Below are positions 16,854 to 24,340 of a DNA stretch of 64,000 nt, in pieces. Each line of letters opens with the position of its first letter. Positions within the stretch are counted from its first letter, which is position 1. The notes under the pieces were generated by a model that did not search any database, was not told the DNA's origin, and saw only the letters and a program-made list of their open reading frames with translations. Location of the stretch: contig NZ_JBIYSM020000011.1 in NCBI RefSeq assembly GCF_044759095.2, positions 1 to 64,000 of the forward strand, read 5' to 3'. Position numbers and translations under genes: made by a program. This DNA comes from JBIYSM02 sp044759095. GTDB lineage: Bacteria > Bacillota > Bacilli > Brevibacillales > Brevibacillaceae.

Positions 16854-18212
16854 ATGGACAGATCTTTGGCATTGCAGCAAAAAATTGAAACCAGAACGGC
16901 CAGAGTCGGCGTTATCGGCCTGGGGTATGTTGGTCTTCCGCTCGCGATTGAAATGGCGAATTGCGGTTTTACGGTTTTTGGAATTGATCTGGATTTGCAC
17001 AAAGTGGAATCCCTGCGAAAGGGCGTATCCTATATCCGCGATGTGCCGGACTCACTCGTGGAACAGTCACTCGCGGGCGGAAATCTGATCCCAACAACGG
17101 ATTACCGTGTGTTAAAGGAGCTGGATGCCATCAGCATTTGCGTGCCCACGCCGTTAAGTGCCAACCAGGATCCTGATACTTCCTATATTTCGCAAGTGGT
17201 CGACCAAATCAAAAACTACATGGAGAACGGCCCGTTGATTACACTGGAGAGCACGACGTATCCGGGTACAACGGAAGAGCTGATTCAATGGGAGCTGGAA
17301 AAACTGGGTTACCGGGCTGGACACGATTTCTTCCTCTGCTTCTCCCCTGAACGGGTGGATCCCGGTAACAGGAAGTTTCATACGAAAAACACGCCGAAGG
17401 TGATTGGCGGTACGACAGACAAATGTCTGGAGTTGGGAGTCTTGCTCTACAGTCAGTTCATCGACAGCATCGTACCGGTTTCTTCAACAAAAGTGGCGGA
17501 GATGTCCAAACTGCTGGAAAATACTTTCCGAAGCGTAAATATCGCGTTTATTAACGAAATGGCGCTGATGTGTGAAAAGATGGGCATCGATGTTTGGGAA
17601 GTGATTAAAGCTTCCGCGACCAAGCCGTTCGGGTTTATGCCGTTTTATCCCGGACCGGGAATAGGGGGACACTGCATTCCGTTGGACCCGATGTACTTGT
17701 CTTGGAAAGCAAAAGGGTTCCGTTTCTACAGCAAGTTTATCGATCTGGCCCAGTCCATCAACAACAACATGCCTGATTACGTGGTGCACAAGGCATCTAC
17801 GATTCTCAATACCTATTCCAGATCCATTCGAAACTCGCGTGTATTGCTTTTGGGGATGGCCTACAAGCCGGATATTGACGACTTGCGTGAATCGCCGGGA
17901 CTTCAGGTATACGAAATGTTTAAAGAAGCGGGCGCTCTCGTCGATTACTATGATCCCCATGCCCGTTCGTTCGTCGACAAACGGGGGAATGTGGTTCGCA
18001 GCATAGATATGGACCCAGGAAAATGGCGCGAGTACGACTGCATGGTGCTTCTCACCAATCACAGCGCGTTTGACTACCGCGAGCTTGCGAGCCTGGGGGT
18101 AGCCATCCTCGATACGCGGAATGCGTTTGATGGCATCAAGGCTCCCCATGTTTACAAATTGGGGGCAGCTGTCACTCCCAAACAAGCCAAAGAACCGTCA
18201 ATGGCGATCTAG
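16854..18212 (+). CDS. Nucleotide-sugar 6-dehydrogenase (WbpA/UDP-GlcNAc type)
   Basis: A 452-residue NAD-dependent UDP-sugar dehydrogenase: Rossmann motif GVIGLGYVGLPLA near residue 22, central domain with FSPERVDPG, TKVAEMSKLLENTFR, and the catalytic-Cys segment GPGIGGHCIPLDPMYLSW, then the C-terminal domain (LLGMAYKPDIDDLRESP). The GGHCIPLDP form is typical of UDP-N-acetylhexosamine dehydrogenases, whereas UDP-glucose dehydrogenases usually have GFGGSCFPKD. It would supply a UDP-uronic acid to the GT2 enzyme. The start ATG 16854 has GGAGGG upstream. Its TAG stop overlaps the stop of the convergent gene. Confidence 0.88.
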   Translation: MDRSLALQQKIETRTARVGVIGLGYVGLPLAIEMANCGFTVFGIDLDLHKVESLRKGVSYIRDVPDSLVEQSLAGGNLIPTTDYRVLKELDAISICVPTPLSANQDPDTSYISQVVDQIKNYMENGPLITLESTTYPGTTEELIQWELEKLGYRAGHDFFLCFSPERVDPGNRKFHTKNTPKVIGGTTDKCLELGVLLYSQFIDSIVPVSSTKVAEMSKLLENTFRSVNIAFINEMALMCEKMGIDVWEVIKASATKPFGFMPFYPGPGIGGHCIPLDPMYLSWKAKGFRFYSKFIDLAQSINNNMPDYVVHKASTILNTYSRSIRNSRVLLLGMAYKPDIDDLRESPGLQVYEMFKEAGALVDYYDPHARSFVDKRGNVVRSIDMDPGKWREYDCMVLLTNHSAFDYRELASLGVAILDTRNAFDGIKAPHVYKLGAAVTPKQAKEPSMAI

Positions 18213-19144
18213 TCCAGAGCATGTTTCCATGACTCGTAGTCATGAATCGCTTGTCCTGCATAGGACGGGTACGGCCGCAGGTGTGTGTCAGCAATATCCA
18301 GCTGACGCTGCATCTCGGCTTTTCCTTTTTTGGCAAAGCTTACTTTCTCTGATTCATTCGTTTGACGGATATTGACCGCGACGATGACTTTTTTGTTTCG
18401 TGCAGAGGCCGCTTCCAACTCTTGCTTTACGTGAGTGACAATCCCATCTGTGTCCGTCGCCTTGTTGCGGTACGCCATTACGGTCACGTGATCAAACTCG
18501 TTGATCATCCAGGTGCTAAGCGGAGTAGAGAATTTTTCGCCAGGGATGATATCAAGCCAGAACGGCAGATCTGCTCCGGCAGTCAACCCGACGCTTGTCT
18601 TGATATAAGGAACGATACGGGATGTTACTTCCATCCACTCGTGAACCACATCATTTCGATGGCGTTTCCATTGAGGCAGTAGGTAGGGCTCAATATCAAG
18701 ATGAATGCCGGAAAAACGTTCGTGCTCTTCAACGGAGCGGTTGTACTGGTGCACCCAGTCAACGAATGATTGAAGCTTCGGATAATGTTCGAGCAAAGCC
18801 CATTCGGGCCTTCCGTCAAGGGCATGCACCTCAACCCCGTTTTCATGGGCGAGTCGGAGAAAGGATCGGTAGTCTGTCTGGGAAATTTGGTCCTGTTTCA
18901 CTTGCAGATAGAGCAGATTCATGTCATTTTGCCGCAAGAACGAGAGGACCTCTTCCGGCTCGGTTGCAATTTTTCCGGTATCCCACAACCATGTCGCTTT
19001 CGTCATCGCGACGGGGTGAGTTGGGGTGTTTACAGGAAACACCTCCTTGGACTGTATTTGCCCTGCGGAATGGAGGAGAAGCTGTGTACAGGCTGCGGTG
19101 ATGAATACAGCCCGAAACATAGGGATGGATAAAGGTTTCATCAT
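18209..19144 (-). CDS. Exported TIM-barrel glycoside hydrolase-like protein
   Basis: A 311-residue protein with a signal peptide (FRAVFITAACTQLLLHSAG) and a single-domain barrel. Conserved-looking pieces are GIHLDIEPYLLPQW (strand with DxE), SVGLTAGADLPFWLD, FDHVTVMAYRNKATDTDGIV and KVIVAVNIRQTNE. The LDIEP segment recalls the catalytic strand of GH18-like and related barrels, but I cannot assign a family. The start at ATG 19144 is preferred over upstream codons because AGGAGT sits just before it. It is convergent with the dehydrogenase gene, the two stops sharing CTAG at 18209-18212. Confidence 0.7.
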   Translation of the reverse strand: MMKPLSIPMFRAVFITAACTQLLLHSAGQIQSKEVFPVNTPTHPVAMTKATWLWDTGKIATEPEEVLSFLRQNDMNLLYLQVKQDQISQTDYRSFLRLAHENGVEVHALDGRPEWALLEHYPKLQSFVDWVHQYNRSVEEHERFSGIHLDIEPYLLPQWKRHRNDVVHEWMEVTSRIVPYIKTSVGLTAGADLPFWLDIIPGEKFSTPLSTWMINEFDHVTVMAYRNKATDTDGIVTHVKQELEAASARNKKVIVAVNIRQTNESEKVSFAKKGKAEMQRQLDIADTHLRPYPSYAGQAIHDYESWKHALD

Positions 19145-19255
19145 GAAGGACTCCTGTCGAGAATTGGTGAAAGGGTACAGGATATTATTACCACATTTTC
19201 GAAAGGAACTGCCTATGCAGGAAGACTTATTTTTCATTGCCACCTGATCGAAAAA

Positions 19256-19292
19256 GAGCCCGCATTTCCTGAAATCAGGGACACGGGCTCGA
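19256..19292 (-). terminator. Rho-independent terminator of the LysM/NlpC gene
   Basis: On the minus strand GAGCCCG and CGGGCTC form a perfect 7-bp stem with a partly paired interior, followed by five T residues. It lies just after the stop of 19304-20221. Confidence 0.75.
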
Positions 19293-19303
19293 CAATTCGT
19301 TTC

Positions 19304-20221
19304 TTATTGCGGCGAATCAAGACTGATATAGCGCTTGACGCCATAGAAAGGATACAACTTGTGCATGTTTTCCACCTTTTCGTAGCGAACCTCGCTGCCG
19401 TTGGCATGGACGATCATTCCGTTACCGAGATACATCGCTACGTGAGAAACTCGACCTTTTCGCAGCGAGTCGTAAAAGAGCAAATCGCCGGGAACGGCCT
19501 GTTCAAGTGCGACAGCTTGCCCGACTTCGAACTGTTCCTCCGAAGTGCGGGGCAGCGTGAGGCCGAGCTGCTGGTAGACGTACGAGGTAAAACCGCTGCA
19601 GTCAAAGCCGTCAGGAGTGGTGCCTCCCAAAATATACCGGGTATGGAGCAAAGGCTGAACGATTTCCTGCAGGCGGGCCATCCATTGATGATCTGCTGTT
19701 ATCGGAGGGGCAGCGGACACACTCGCATTCATGGTAAGGAACCGCGTAGCGACATACGCTTCCGACTGCTGATACAGTACTTTTGTCCATTCATCGCCGG
19801 GCTCCACTACCTCAAGAACTGTTCCGTACGGCAGTTTGGCCAGAATCTGGCCGTCTAGGGAAGGGCTCTGGCGTACGTTCAACACGTCTGCCGTAACCAT
19901 TGCGTTTGTGGCCGAAGCGACCGCAGAGATAGTCGACGGCGAATCGTTGACGGCAGTCACATCGACTGGAACCGGCTGTTCCTGTGCTTGATGGCCCTGA
20001 GTCTGTGCGGACAAAGCAAGGGTTTGTCCAATCGCCAGGCGGTCAGAGGTCAATTGATTGACCTGCATCAATTGTTCAACCGTCGTTTGATGCTGTCTGG
20101 CAATTTTACTCAGCGTGTCACCCTTCGATACCACATACAGAGCAGGGGCAGCATGTGCGGTAGTCGGCAAAAGGGAGAATAGGAAGAAGATTGTGAATAG
20201 CTTGTTTGAACGTTTCGTCAT
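19304..20221 (-). CDS. LysM-SH3-NlpC/P60 cell-wall endopeptidase
   Basis: A 305-residue secreted wall hydrolase. After a signal peptide (to about AHAAP) come a LysM domain (YVVSKGDTLSKIARQH, about 29-72), a bacterial SH3 domain (LNVRQSPSLDGQILAKLPYGT, about 114-162) and an NlpC/P60 domain with the catalytic Cys208 (DCSGF) and His260 (VSHVAMYLGNG). LysM and SH3 would bind peptidoglycan and the last domain cleave gamma-D-Glu-diamino-acid stem-peptide bonds, as in LytF/CwlS-type enzymes. ATG 20221 is used; a GTG 12 bases upstream is also possible. Confidence 0.92.
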   Translation of the reverse strand: MTKRSNKLFTIFFLFSLLPTTAHAAPALYVVSKGDTLSKIARQHQTTVEQLMQVNQLTSDRLAIGQTLALSAQTQGHQAQEQPVPVDVTAVNDSPSTISAVASATNAMVTADVLNVRQSPSLDGQILAKLPYGTVLEVVEPGDEWTKVLYQQSEAYVATRFLTMNASVSAAPPITADHQWMARLQEIVQPLLHTRYILGGTTPDGFDCSGFTSYVYQQLGLTLPRTSEEQFEVGQAVALEQAVPGDLLFYDSLRKGRVSHVAMYLGNGMIVHANGSEVRYEKVENMHKLYPFYGVKRYISLDSPQ

Positions 20222-20347
20222 GTTAGTCACCACAGTTCTTCGTCATTCTACAGTAGTAGTCAAAATTTTACCTGATTTTGGCTGGTAAATCTATGAAAAT
20301 ATGATGAAATGGGACCAAATCATTTGAAAAAAATAATAGAAAAACGC

Positions 20348-20377
20348 TTGATTTTTGAATTGTAGTCATGCTATATT
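20348..20377 (+). promoter_or_regulatory. Promoter of the tRNA cluster
   Basis: TTGATT (20348-20353) and TATATT (20372-20377) are separated by 18 bp and lie about 50 bp upstream of tRNA-Asp. This is a fair SigA-type match, and no other gene could use it. Confidence 0.55.
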
Positions 20378-20425
20378 ACAAGAGTCGCTTCGAGAGAAGA
20401 TAATCGAGAGGCGAGAGCAGAAAAT

Positions 20426-20502
20426 GGAGCTGTGGTGAAGTTGGAGTTCACGCCGGTCTGTCACACCGGAGGTCGCGGGTTCGAGTCCCGTCAGCTCCGC
20501 CA
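20426..20502 (+). tRNA. tRNA-Asp (GTC)
   Basis: Full cloverleaf: acceptor GGAGCTG pairs with CAGCTCC, the anticodon loop is CTGTCAC with GTC, the T-arm GCGGGTTCGAGTCCCGT is perfect, and CCA is encoded. First gene of the cluster. Confidence 0.97.
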
Positions 20503-20523
20503 TTTTACAACCAAATAAATATT

Positions 20524-20599
20524 GCCGGTGTAGCTCAATTGGTAGAGCACCTGACTTGTAATCAGGGGGTTGTGGGTTCAAGTCCTATCGCCGGCACCA
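20524..20599 (+). tRNA. tRNA-Thr (TGT)
   Basis: Acceptor GCCGGTG is followed by a standard D-arm (TAGCTCAATTGGTAGAGCA), anticodon loop CTTGTAA giving TGT, and an encoded CCA. The T-arm contains GGTTCAAGTCC. Confidence 0.97.
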
Positions 20600-20609
20600 C
20601 AAAATATGT

Positions 20610-20696
20610 GCGGTCATGGCGGAATTGGCAGACGCGCTAGATTCAGGTTCTAGTGGTGGCAACACCGTGGAGGTTCAAGTCCTCTTGACCGCACCA
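20610..20696 (+). tRNA. tRNA-Leu (CAG)
   Basis: An 87-base class II tRNA with a long variable arm (TGGTGGCAACACCG). Acceptor GCGGTCA pairs with TGACCGC, the anticodon stem CTAGA/TCTAG encloses TTCAGGT, giving CAG, and CCA is encoded. Confidence 0.96.
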
Positions 20697-20739
20697 ATAT
20701 GGTAACCTCATCAAATAAGTGTCGCGCTACGATACAATT

Positions 20740-20906
20740 ACGGACGTAGCTCAATTGGTAGAGCGTCGCCTTGCCAAGGCGAAGGTCGCGGGTTCACCCT
20801 CGGTGAGAAGCAATGAAGGAACACTCGTGTACTGCAGATCTGGCTTGCCAATGAAGCTCTTTCGAGGTAGTGGCGCCAGTGGAAGCGAGACCCGTCGTCC
20901 GCTCCA
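20740..20906 (+). tRNA. tRNA-Gly (GCC) interrupted by 91 bp in the T-loop
   Basis: The 5' part (20740-20795) gives the acceptor strand, D-arm, anticodon arm CGCCTTGCCAAGGCG (GCC) and the T-arm up to GCGGGTTC. The continuation GAGACCCGT, acceptor CGTCCGC and CCA appears only at 20887-20906. Joining 20795 to 20887 gives a normal tRNA-Gly, apart from an A instead of G at position 1. The 91 bp between (20796-20886) carry no gene. The tRNA cannot fold as it stands unless the insert is removed, so it is probably a pseudogene. Bacterial tRNA introns are known mainly as group I introns in anticodon loops, which this is not. Confidence 0.8.
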
Positions 20907-20945
20907 CTCCAACTCTAGTAGGATTACCTTTCCTCAAATAGTAGG

Positions 20946-20970
20946 GCCCGACGAATGTCGGGCTTTTTTT
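20946..20970 (+). terminator. Rho-independent terminator of the tRNA cluster
   Basis: GCCCGAC (20946-20952) pairs perfectly with GTCGGGC (20957-20963) and is followed by seven T residues. Confidence 0.9.
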
Positions 20971-21110
20971 AGTATATAATTTATAAATTTGGACATCCCA
21001 TACAGCCGCTAGAAAAGTGTTCGGGGCCCCGCCCGGCGAGAAAAGGGACCCCACTCGGCTCAGCGATAGCTACCGCCGAGTGGGGTGAGGATAGCTAATG
21101 CCGGGTGGGA
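20971..21110 (+). repeat. Dispersed hairpin repeat, copy B (nested double hairpin)
   Basis: It starts with an AT-rich lead (TATAATTTATAAATTT), then the constant block GGACATCCCATACAGCC with GCTAGAAAAGTG, then TTCGGGGCCCC. An outer hairpin follows (GCCCGGCG with ATGCCGGGTGGG) that encloses a second perfect hairpin (CCCCACTCGGC with GCCGAGTGGGG). Both hairpins carry ATAGCTA in their loops. The usual T-tail is absent: the repeat ends directly in the DUF2087 gene relic. It has the same nested plan as copy D. Confidence 0.85.
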
Positions 21111-21506
21111 GAAGGAGAAGCAGGCGAAAGTCTTTCTCGCCATCATGGGTTTGCTGGAGGGAAAAGATACGAAAAAACGCGCTTTATCACTGTTCCGAAA
21201 AACGCCGCGATGCCGGATGAACGATTTGCCATTACGGAGGAAGAGAATGACGAAATCCTGTCTCAGTACTTCCCTGAGGGATTGGATGGACCGCTCCTGG
21301 AGTTTCCCCGCAAGGAAAAACGCAAGGCAGCGATTTTGAAGCACATCAGCAAGCGATTTGTGCCCCATCGGACCTACTCGGAAAAGGAAGTGAACGAGCA
21401 GTTGAAATCTGTTTTTCACGATTACGTCACGCTGCGTCGCTATTTGATCGAGTATGGGTTTCTCGATCGCAAGGCAGACGGCAGCCAGTATTGGGTAAAA
21501 GGATAG
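21103..21506 (+). pseudogene. DUF2087 protein gene, 5' truncated and frameshifted
   Basis: The DUF2087 part is intact at the end: RFITVPKNAAMPDERFAITE, then the domain up to GFLDRKADGSQYWVKG and stop at 21506. The preceding piece EKEKQAKVFLAIMGLLEGKD reads in another frame, and the two join at the A-run 21172-21177, so a one-base slip has split them. Members of this family normally have about 120 more residues, with a helix-turn-helix, upstream. Here they are replaced by repeat copy B. A short product from ATG 21210 (MPDERF) is conceivable. Confidence 0.75.
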
Positions 21507-21519
21507 AAAGGGAGAGGGC

Positions 21520-21780
21520 GTGGACAGCAACGTGAATGTAGATGTTATTTACAACCGCCACCAGTTTCAACTGCGTTTGGGGGTACACCGTAATCAGGAA
21601 CTGCAGCTTGATTGGAATCGCTGGGGAGAGGACCGCTTTTCCTTCGAAGTGCTGGAGAAGCTGGAGGACATCGACGAGTTGACACCGGCCGTCTACGAGC
21701 AGTTAAAAGCGCTAAAGGAGAAATGGATTGCAAAGCTGCAGCCGTTTGGCGAGCACGGATATAACCGGAGACCACAGTGA
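21520..21780 (+). pseudogene. GIY-YIG nuclease-family protein lacking the GIY-YIG end
   Basis: The 86-residue frame starts at GTG and reads NVDVIYNRHQFQLRLGVHRN, ELQLDWNRWGEDRFSFEVLE and a basic tail. This is the second half of a small GIY-YIG family found in Bacillales. The first half with the GIY and YIG strands is missing, as if about 40 codons had been deleted in frame after MDSNV. Related genomes often place such a gene next to DUF2087, so the pair appears to have decayed together. It could still be translated, since a purine-rich AAAGGGAGAGG site precedes the GTG, but it should lack nuclease activity. Confidence 0.65.
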
Positions 21781-21864
21781 CACTTACAAAAGTTCATTGA
21801 CTTACAAGAGGAACTTCTTTCAGGTACAATAATGGAAGCCTATCCGAAGGGAGCACAGAACCTT

Positions 21865-22491
21865 ATGTTGATTGAAGTGTTTCAGGACACAATTTGTCCG
21901 TGGTGCCGAATCGGCAAAAAGCATCTGATGGAAGCGATCGCGCGGTGGGAAGGTGAACCGGTAACCATCCGTTATCGAACCTTTCTGCTTGATCCGACGG
22001 TGCCGAAAGAAGGTCTTCCGTTTCGCGAAACGATGGCGGCGTTAAAGGGTGGTCCGCAGGTGGTGGAGCAGATGCTGCAGCACGCGACGCAGGCAGGGCA
22101 GGCAGCCGGAATTGTTTTCCATTTTGACCGTGTCCAATATCGTCCAAATACCCTGGCTTCCCATGCATTGGTGAAACTGGCTCCACCCGAGAAAACAGGA
22201 GAAATGGTGGAAGCGGTGTATAAAGCGTATTTTGAAGAAGGACGGGACATCGGCGATCTCGATGTTTTGGTCTCCATTGCCGAGGAGCAGGGGTTGCAAC
22301 CGGAAGAAATCCGTTCGCAGATATTGGCCGGCGCAAAACAGGATGAGATTGAAGAGGATTTGGCCTATGCCCGCGATCTGCAGATCACCGGCGTTCCCTT
22401 CTTTGTCGTCGATGGAAAGCTAGGTTTGTCTGGTGCCCATCCTGCTGAAAACATTCTCAAAGCGTTTGAAAAAGCGCAAGAAATGGAATAA
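21865..22491 (+). CDS. DsbA-family (FrnE-like) oxidoreductase
   Basis: A 208-residue thioredoxin-fold protein with CPWC at residues 11-14, the long helical insertion of the DsbA/FrnE group, and the cis-Pro loop ITGVPFFVVDGK near residue 182. There is no signal peptide, so it is cytosolic, like YwbO or FrnE of other bacilli. It probably acts in thiol-disulfide exchange or 2-hydroxychromene-type chemistry; the substrate is not evident. The start ATG 21865 is preferred to 21832 because GGGAG lies at a usable distance and family members begin near this point. Confidence 0.88.
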   Translation: MLIEVFQDTICPWCRIGKKHLMEAIARWEGEPVTIRYRTFLLDPTVPKEGLPFRETMAALKGGPQVVEQMLQHATQAGQAAGIVFHFDRVQYRPNTLASHALVKLAPPEKTGEMVEAVYKAYFEEGRDIGDLDVLVSIAEEQGLQPEEIRSQILAGAKQDEIEEDLAYARDLQITGVPFFVVDGKLGLSGAHPAENILKAFEKAQEME

Positions 22492-22566
22492 CAGGTAAAA
22501 CACTTCCCCTTCTGTTTGCATGTTGGACGTTCCGTCAATAATGAGCGTACAGGAGGTGTGTTTACG

Positions 22567-23079
22567 ATGATCATTGAAAAGAAAGAAGGCAATGGCGAAT
22601 CAGAAATTGTCGTGTTGGGCGAAACACTGTGCAGCGACAGCGAAGGCAATTACCTATTGCCCGGGAGGCTGATTGTTGGATTGAAGACCGACGACTTGCC
22701 TTCAGGCATCCGTTTTACCTTGTTGGATCAGCTGCCCTCAGGGATTCGTTTTTTTCGTGAAGACACGGTCATTTTTTCCCGTTTGCCGGATCGAAACGAG
22801 CTCTCGGTGGAAGTCACCTCTGTGTATGATTCCCGCCAATGGGACGGACTGTTTCCTCTGCAGGCCACCATGGACTCACGCCGCTGCGTCATTGATAACA
22901 GCACCGAATACGAACTCCGTTATTGCGGCGACGATTGCGAATGCTGGCGCATCTCCTACTGCTTTGCACGTCCCGTTCAGAATGATTTGGAGACCGCATT
23001 GGAAGAGATTTGCGACAAAGTGCGATGGGTGGAAGAGAAAGGAAACGAACAGCTGTTGTTCGGAAGATGGCAAATCTGA
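22567..23079 (+). CDS. Hypothetical protein
   Basis: A 170-residue protein with no family I recognise. It has alternating hydrophobic strands, paired PSGIR motifs (DDLPSGIRFTLLDQLPSGIR) and a Cys-rich segment YCGDDCECWRISYC near residue 120 that might bind metal. There is no signal peptide. The start ATG 22567 has a strong AGGAGGTG at 22551. It is followed by its own terminator, so it is probably monocistronic. Confidence 0.75.
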   Translation: MIIEKKEGNGESEIVVLGETLCSDSEGNYLLPGRLIVGLKTDDLPSGIRFTLLDQLPSGIRFFREDTVIFSRLPDRNELSVEVTSVYDSRQWDGLFPLQATMDSRRCVIDNSTEYELRYCGDDCECWRISYCFARPVQNDLETALEEICDKVRWVEEKGNEQLLFGRWQI

Positions 23080-23091
23080 ATCTTGAATATC

Positions 23092-23134
23092 AAGTGCCCG
23101 ACCAGGCAGCGCAAGGCTGGGCGGGCGCTTTTTT
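23092..23134 (+). terminator. Rho-independent terminator
   Basis: AAGTGCCCG and CGGGCGCTT pair around an interior with a further GC-rich stem, then a run of T residues follows. It ends the transcript of 22567-23079. Confidence 0.8.
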
Positions 23135-23185
23135 GGAACGTTTATTTGCAATTGTATTTGCAATCTTTCCTATGTTCGTATTGAT

Positions 23186-23215
23186 TTGATAGTCATGACT
23201 TTTTTATCCTATAAT
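23186..23215 (+). promoter_or_regulatory. Promoter of the HxlR gene
   Basis: TTGATA (23186-23191) and TATAAT (23210-23215) with an 18-bp spacer lie about 60 bp upstream of the HxlR start. HxlR regulators often bind such promoters themselves. A repeated TTTGCAAT motif lies just upstream (23150-23165). Confidence 0.6.
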
Positions 23216-23278
23216 TGGGTTTATGCAATCTCATTTCACTCAGGTTGGTTACATTCAAAAAGGGAAGTGATGCGAACC

Positions 23279-23638
23279 ATGCAACAGGACCGAGAGCCTA
23301 AGGTTTTGAACGACATGGAAAATCTGGAGGATTTTTGCGCCATCAAGTCCACGCTTAGCATTATTGACGGCAAGTGGACTCTCTGGATTTTGCGTGAGCT
23401 GTTGACGGGTCCCAAGCGCTTCGGAGAGCTGTTGCGGGCTTTTGAAGGGGTAAGTCCGAAGACTTTGACACTTCGGCTGAAACAGTTGGAAGAGGAAGGA
23501 ATCATCCTCCGCGTTCTGTATCCGGAAATACCGCCGCGGGTTGAGTATTCTCTGACGGAAAAGGGAGAGCAGCTTCGTCCGATTTTTAATGAGATGCGAA
23601 ACTGGGGCAAGGCGTGGCTGCATCACAACAAGGGCTGA
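23279..23638 (+). CDS. HxlR-family transcriptional regulator
   Basis: A 119-residue winged-helix protein with the HxlR pattern: a Cys near the N-terminus (EDFCAIKSTLSIIDGKWTLWIL), recognition region KRFGELLRAFEGVSPKTLTLRLKQLE and wing PRVEYSLTEKGEQL. Such regulators sense electrophiles or redox state through the Cys. ATG 23279 is used because GGGAAGTGA is well spaced for it; ATG 23270 is an alternative. It is followed after 21 bp by the FAH-family gene, so it likely controls that gene and itself. Confidence 0.9.
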   Translation: MQQDREPKVLNDMENLEDFCAIKSTLSIIDGKWTLWILRELLTGPKRFGELLRAFEGVSPKTLTLRLKQLEEEGIILRVLYPEIPPRVEYSLTEKGEQLRPIFNEMRNWGKAWLHHNKG

Positions 23639-23659
23639 TAGAGAGGGAGAGAAAAACAA

Positions 23660-24286
23660 ATGGATCACATTCGGAACATCTTTTGCGTGGGAAGAAATTA
23701 TCGATTGCATGCGGCTGAACTGGGAAACGAGGTTCCTACCACACCGTTTCTATTTAATAAGCCAACCCACGCGCTTGCGCTGGCTGACGGCAGTGCGATT
23801 GAGCTGCCGGGCGATCGCGGAGAGCTGCATTATGAAACGGAATTGGTCTTTCACATCGCACGATCCTATCAGGAAGGCATGCAGGTGGAAGATGTGATTG
23901 ACCGTATGGCAGTTGGAATCGACTTTACCTTGCGCGACGTGCAAAGTGAGCTGAAAAAGAAAGGGCATCCGTGGTTGCTCGCAAAAGGCTTCCGCAATTC
24001 TGCAGTCATTACTCCGTTTCATCCGTTCCCGGGACTGGAAGCGTGCAAGCAGACTGACTTTTCCTTGTTAAAAAACAGCGAGCAGGTACAGCGCGGTAAT
24101 ATCGGAGACGTTATCTTTGATCTGTTGACCGTGATCCGCTTTGCGACAGAGCACTTTGGCCTGTCTAAAGGCGACATTTTGTACACCGGTACACCTGCTG
24201 GAGTGGGACCGGTAGCAAATGGAGACAGATTAACCATGCTCTGGGGAGATCAGGTTTGGGGTGAATTTACCGCCAAGCTGACATAA
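23660..24286 (+). CDS. Fumarylacetoacetate hydrolase-family protein
   Basis: A 208-residue FAH-fold enzyme. The acidic metal ligands are visible (HYETELVF and GIDFTLRDVQ), along with the lysine segment HPWLLAKGF and the C-terminal TGTPAGVGPVANGD. Members are acylpyruvases, oxaloacetate decarboxylases or hydratases of aromatic breakdown. Substrate cannot be decided here. The operon with an HxlR regulator suggests a response to aromatic or reactive carbonyl compounds, which is inference. Confidence 0.9.
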   Translation: MDHIRNIFCVGRNYRLHAAELGNEVPTTPFLFNKPTHALALADGSAIELPGDRGELHYETELVFHIARSYQEGMQVEDVIDRMAVGIDFTLRDVQSELKKKGHPWLLAKGFRNSAVITPFHPFPGLEACKQTDFSLLKNSEQVQRGNIGDVIFDLLTVIRFATEHFGLSKGDILYTGTPAGVGPVANGDRLTMLWGDQVWGEFTAKLT

Positions 24287-24304
24287 CGTGATAGCAAAAA
24301 GGGA

Positions 24305-24337
24305 AACAGCCTGCACATCGTTGTGCGGGTTGTTTTG
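24305..24337 (+). terminator. Terminator after the FAH gene (possibly bidirectional)
   Basis: AACAGCCTGCACA and TGTGCGGGTTGTT pair with two or three mismatches, followed by TTTT. It lies between convergent genes and may serve both. Confidence 0.65.
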
Positions 24338-24340
24338 TGA

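Noticed and set aside
20366..21054. Several open frames across the tRNA cluster on both strands
   Set aside because: They run through tRNA genes and the hairpin repeat; tRNA structure explains the sequence, and such frames are well-known false proteins.
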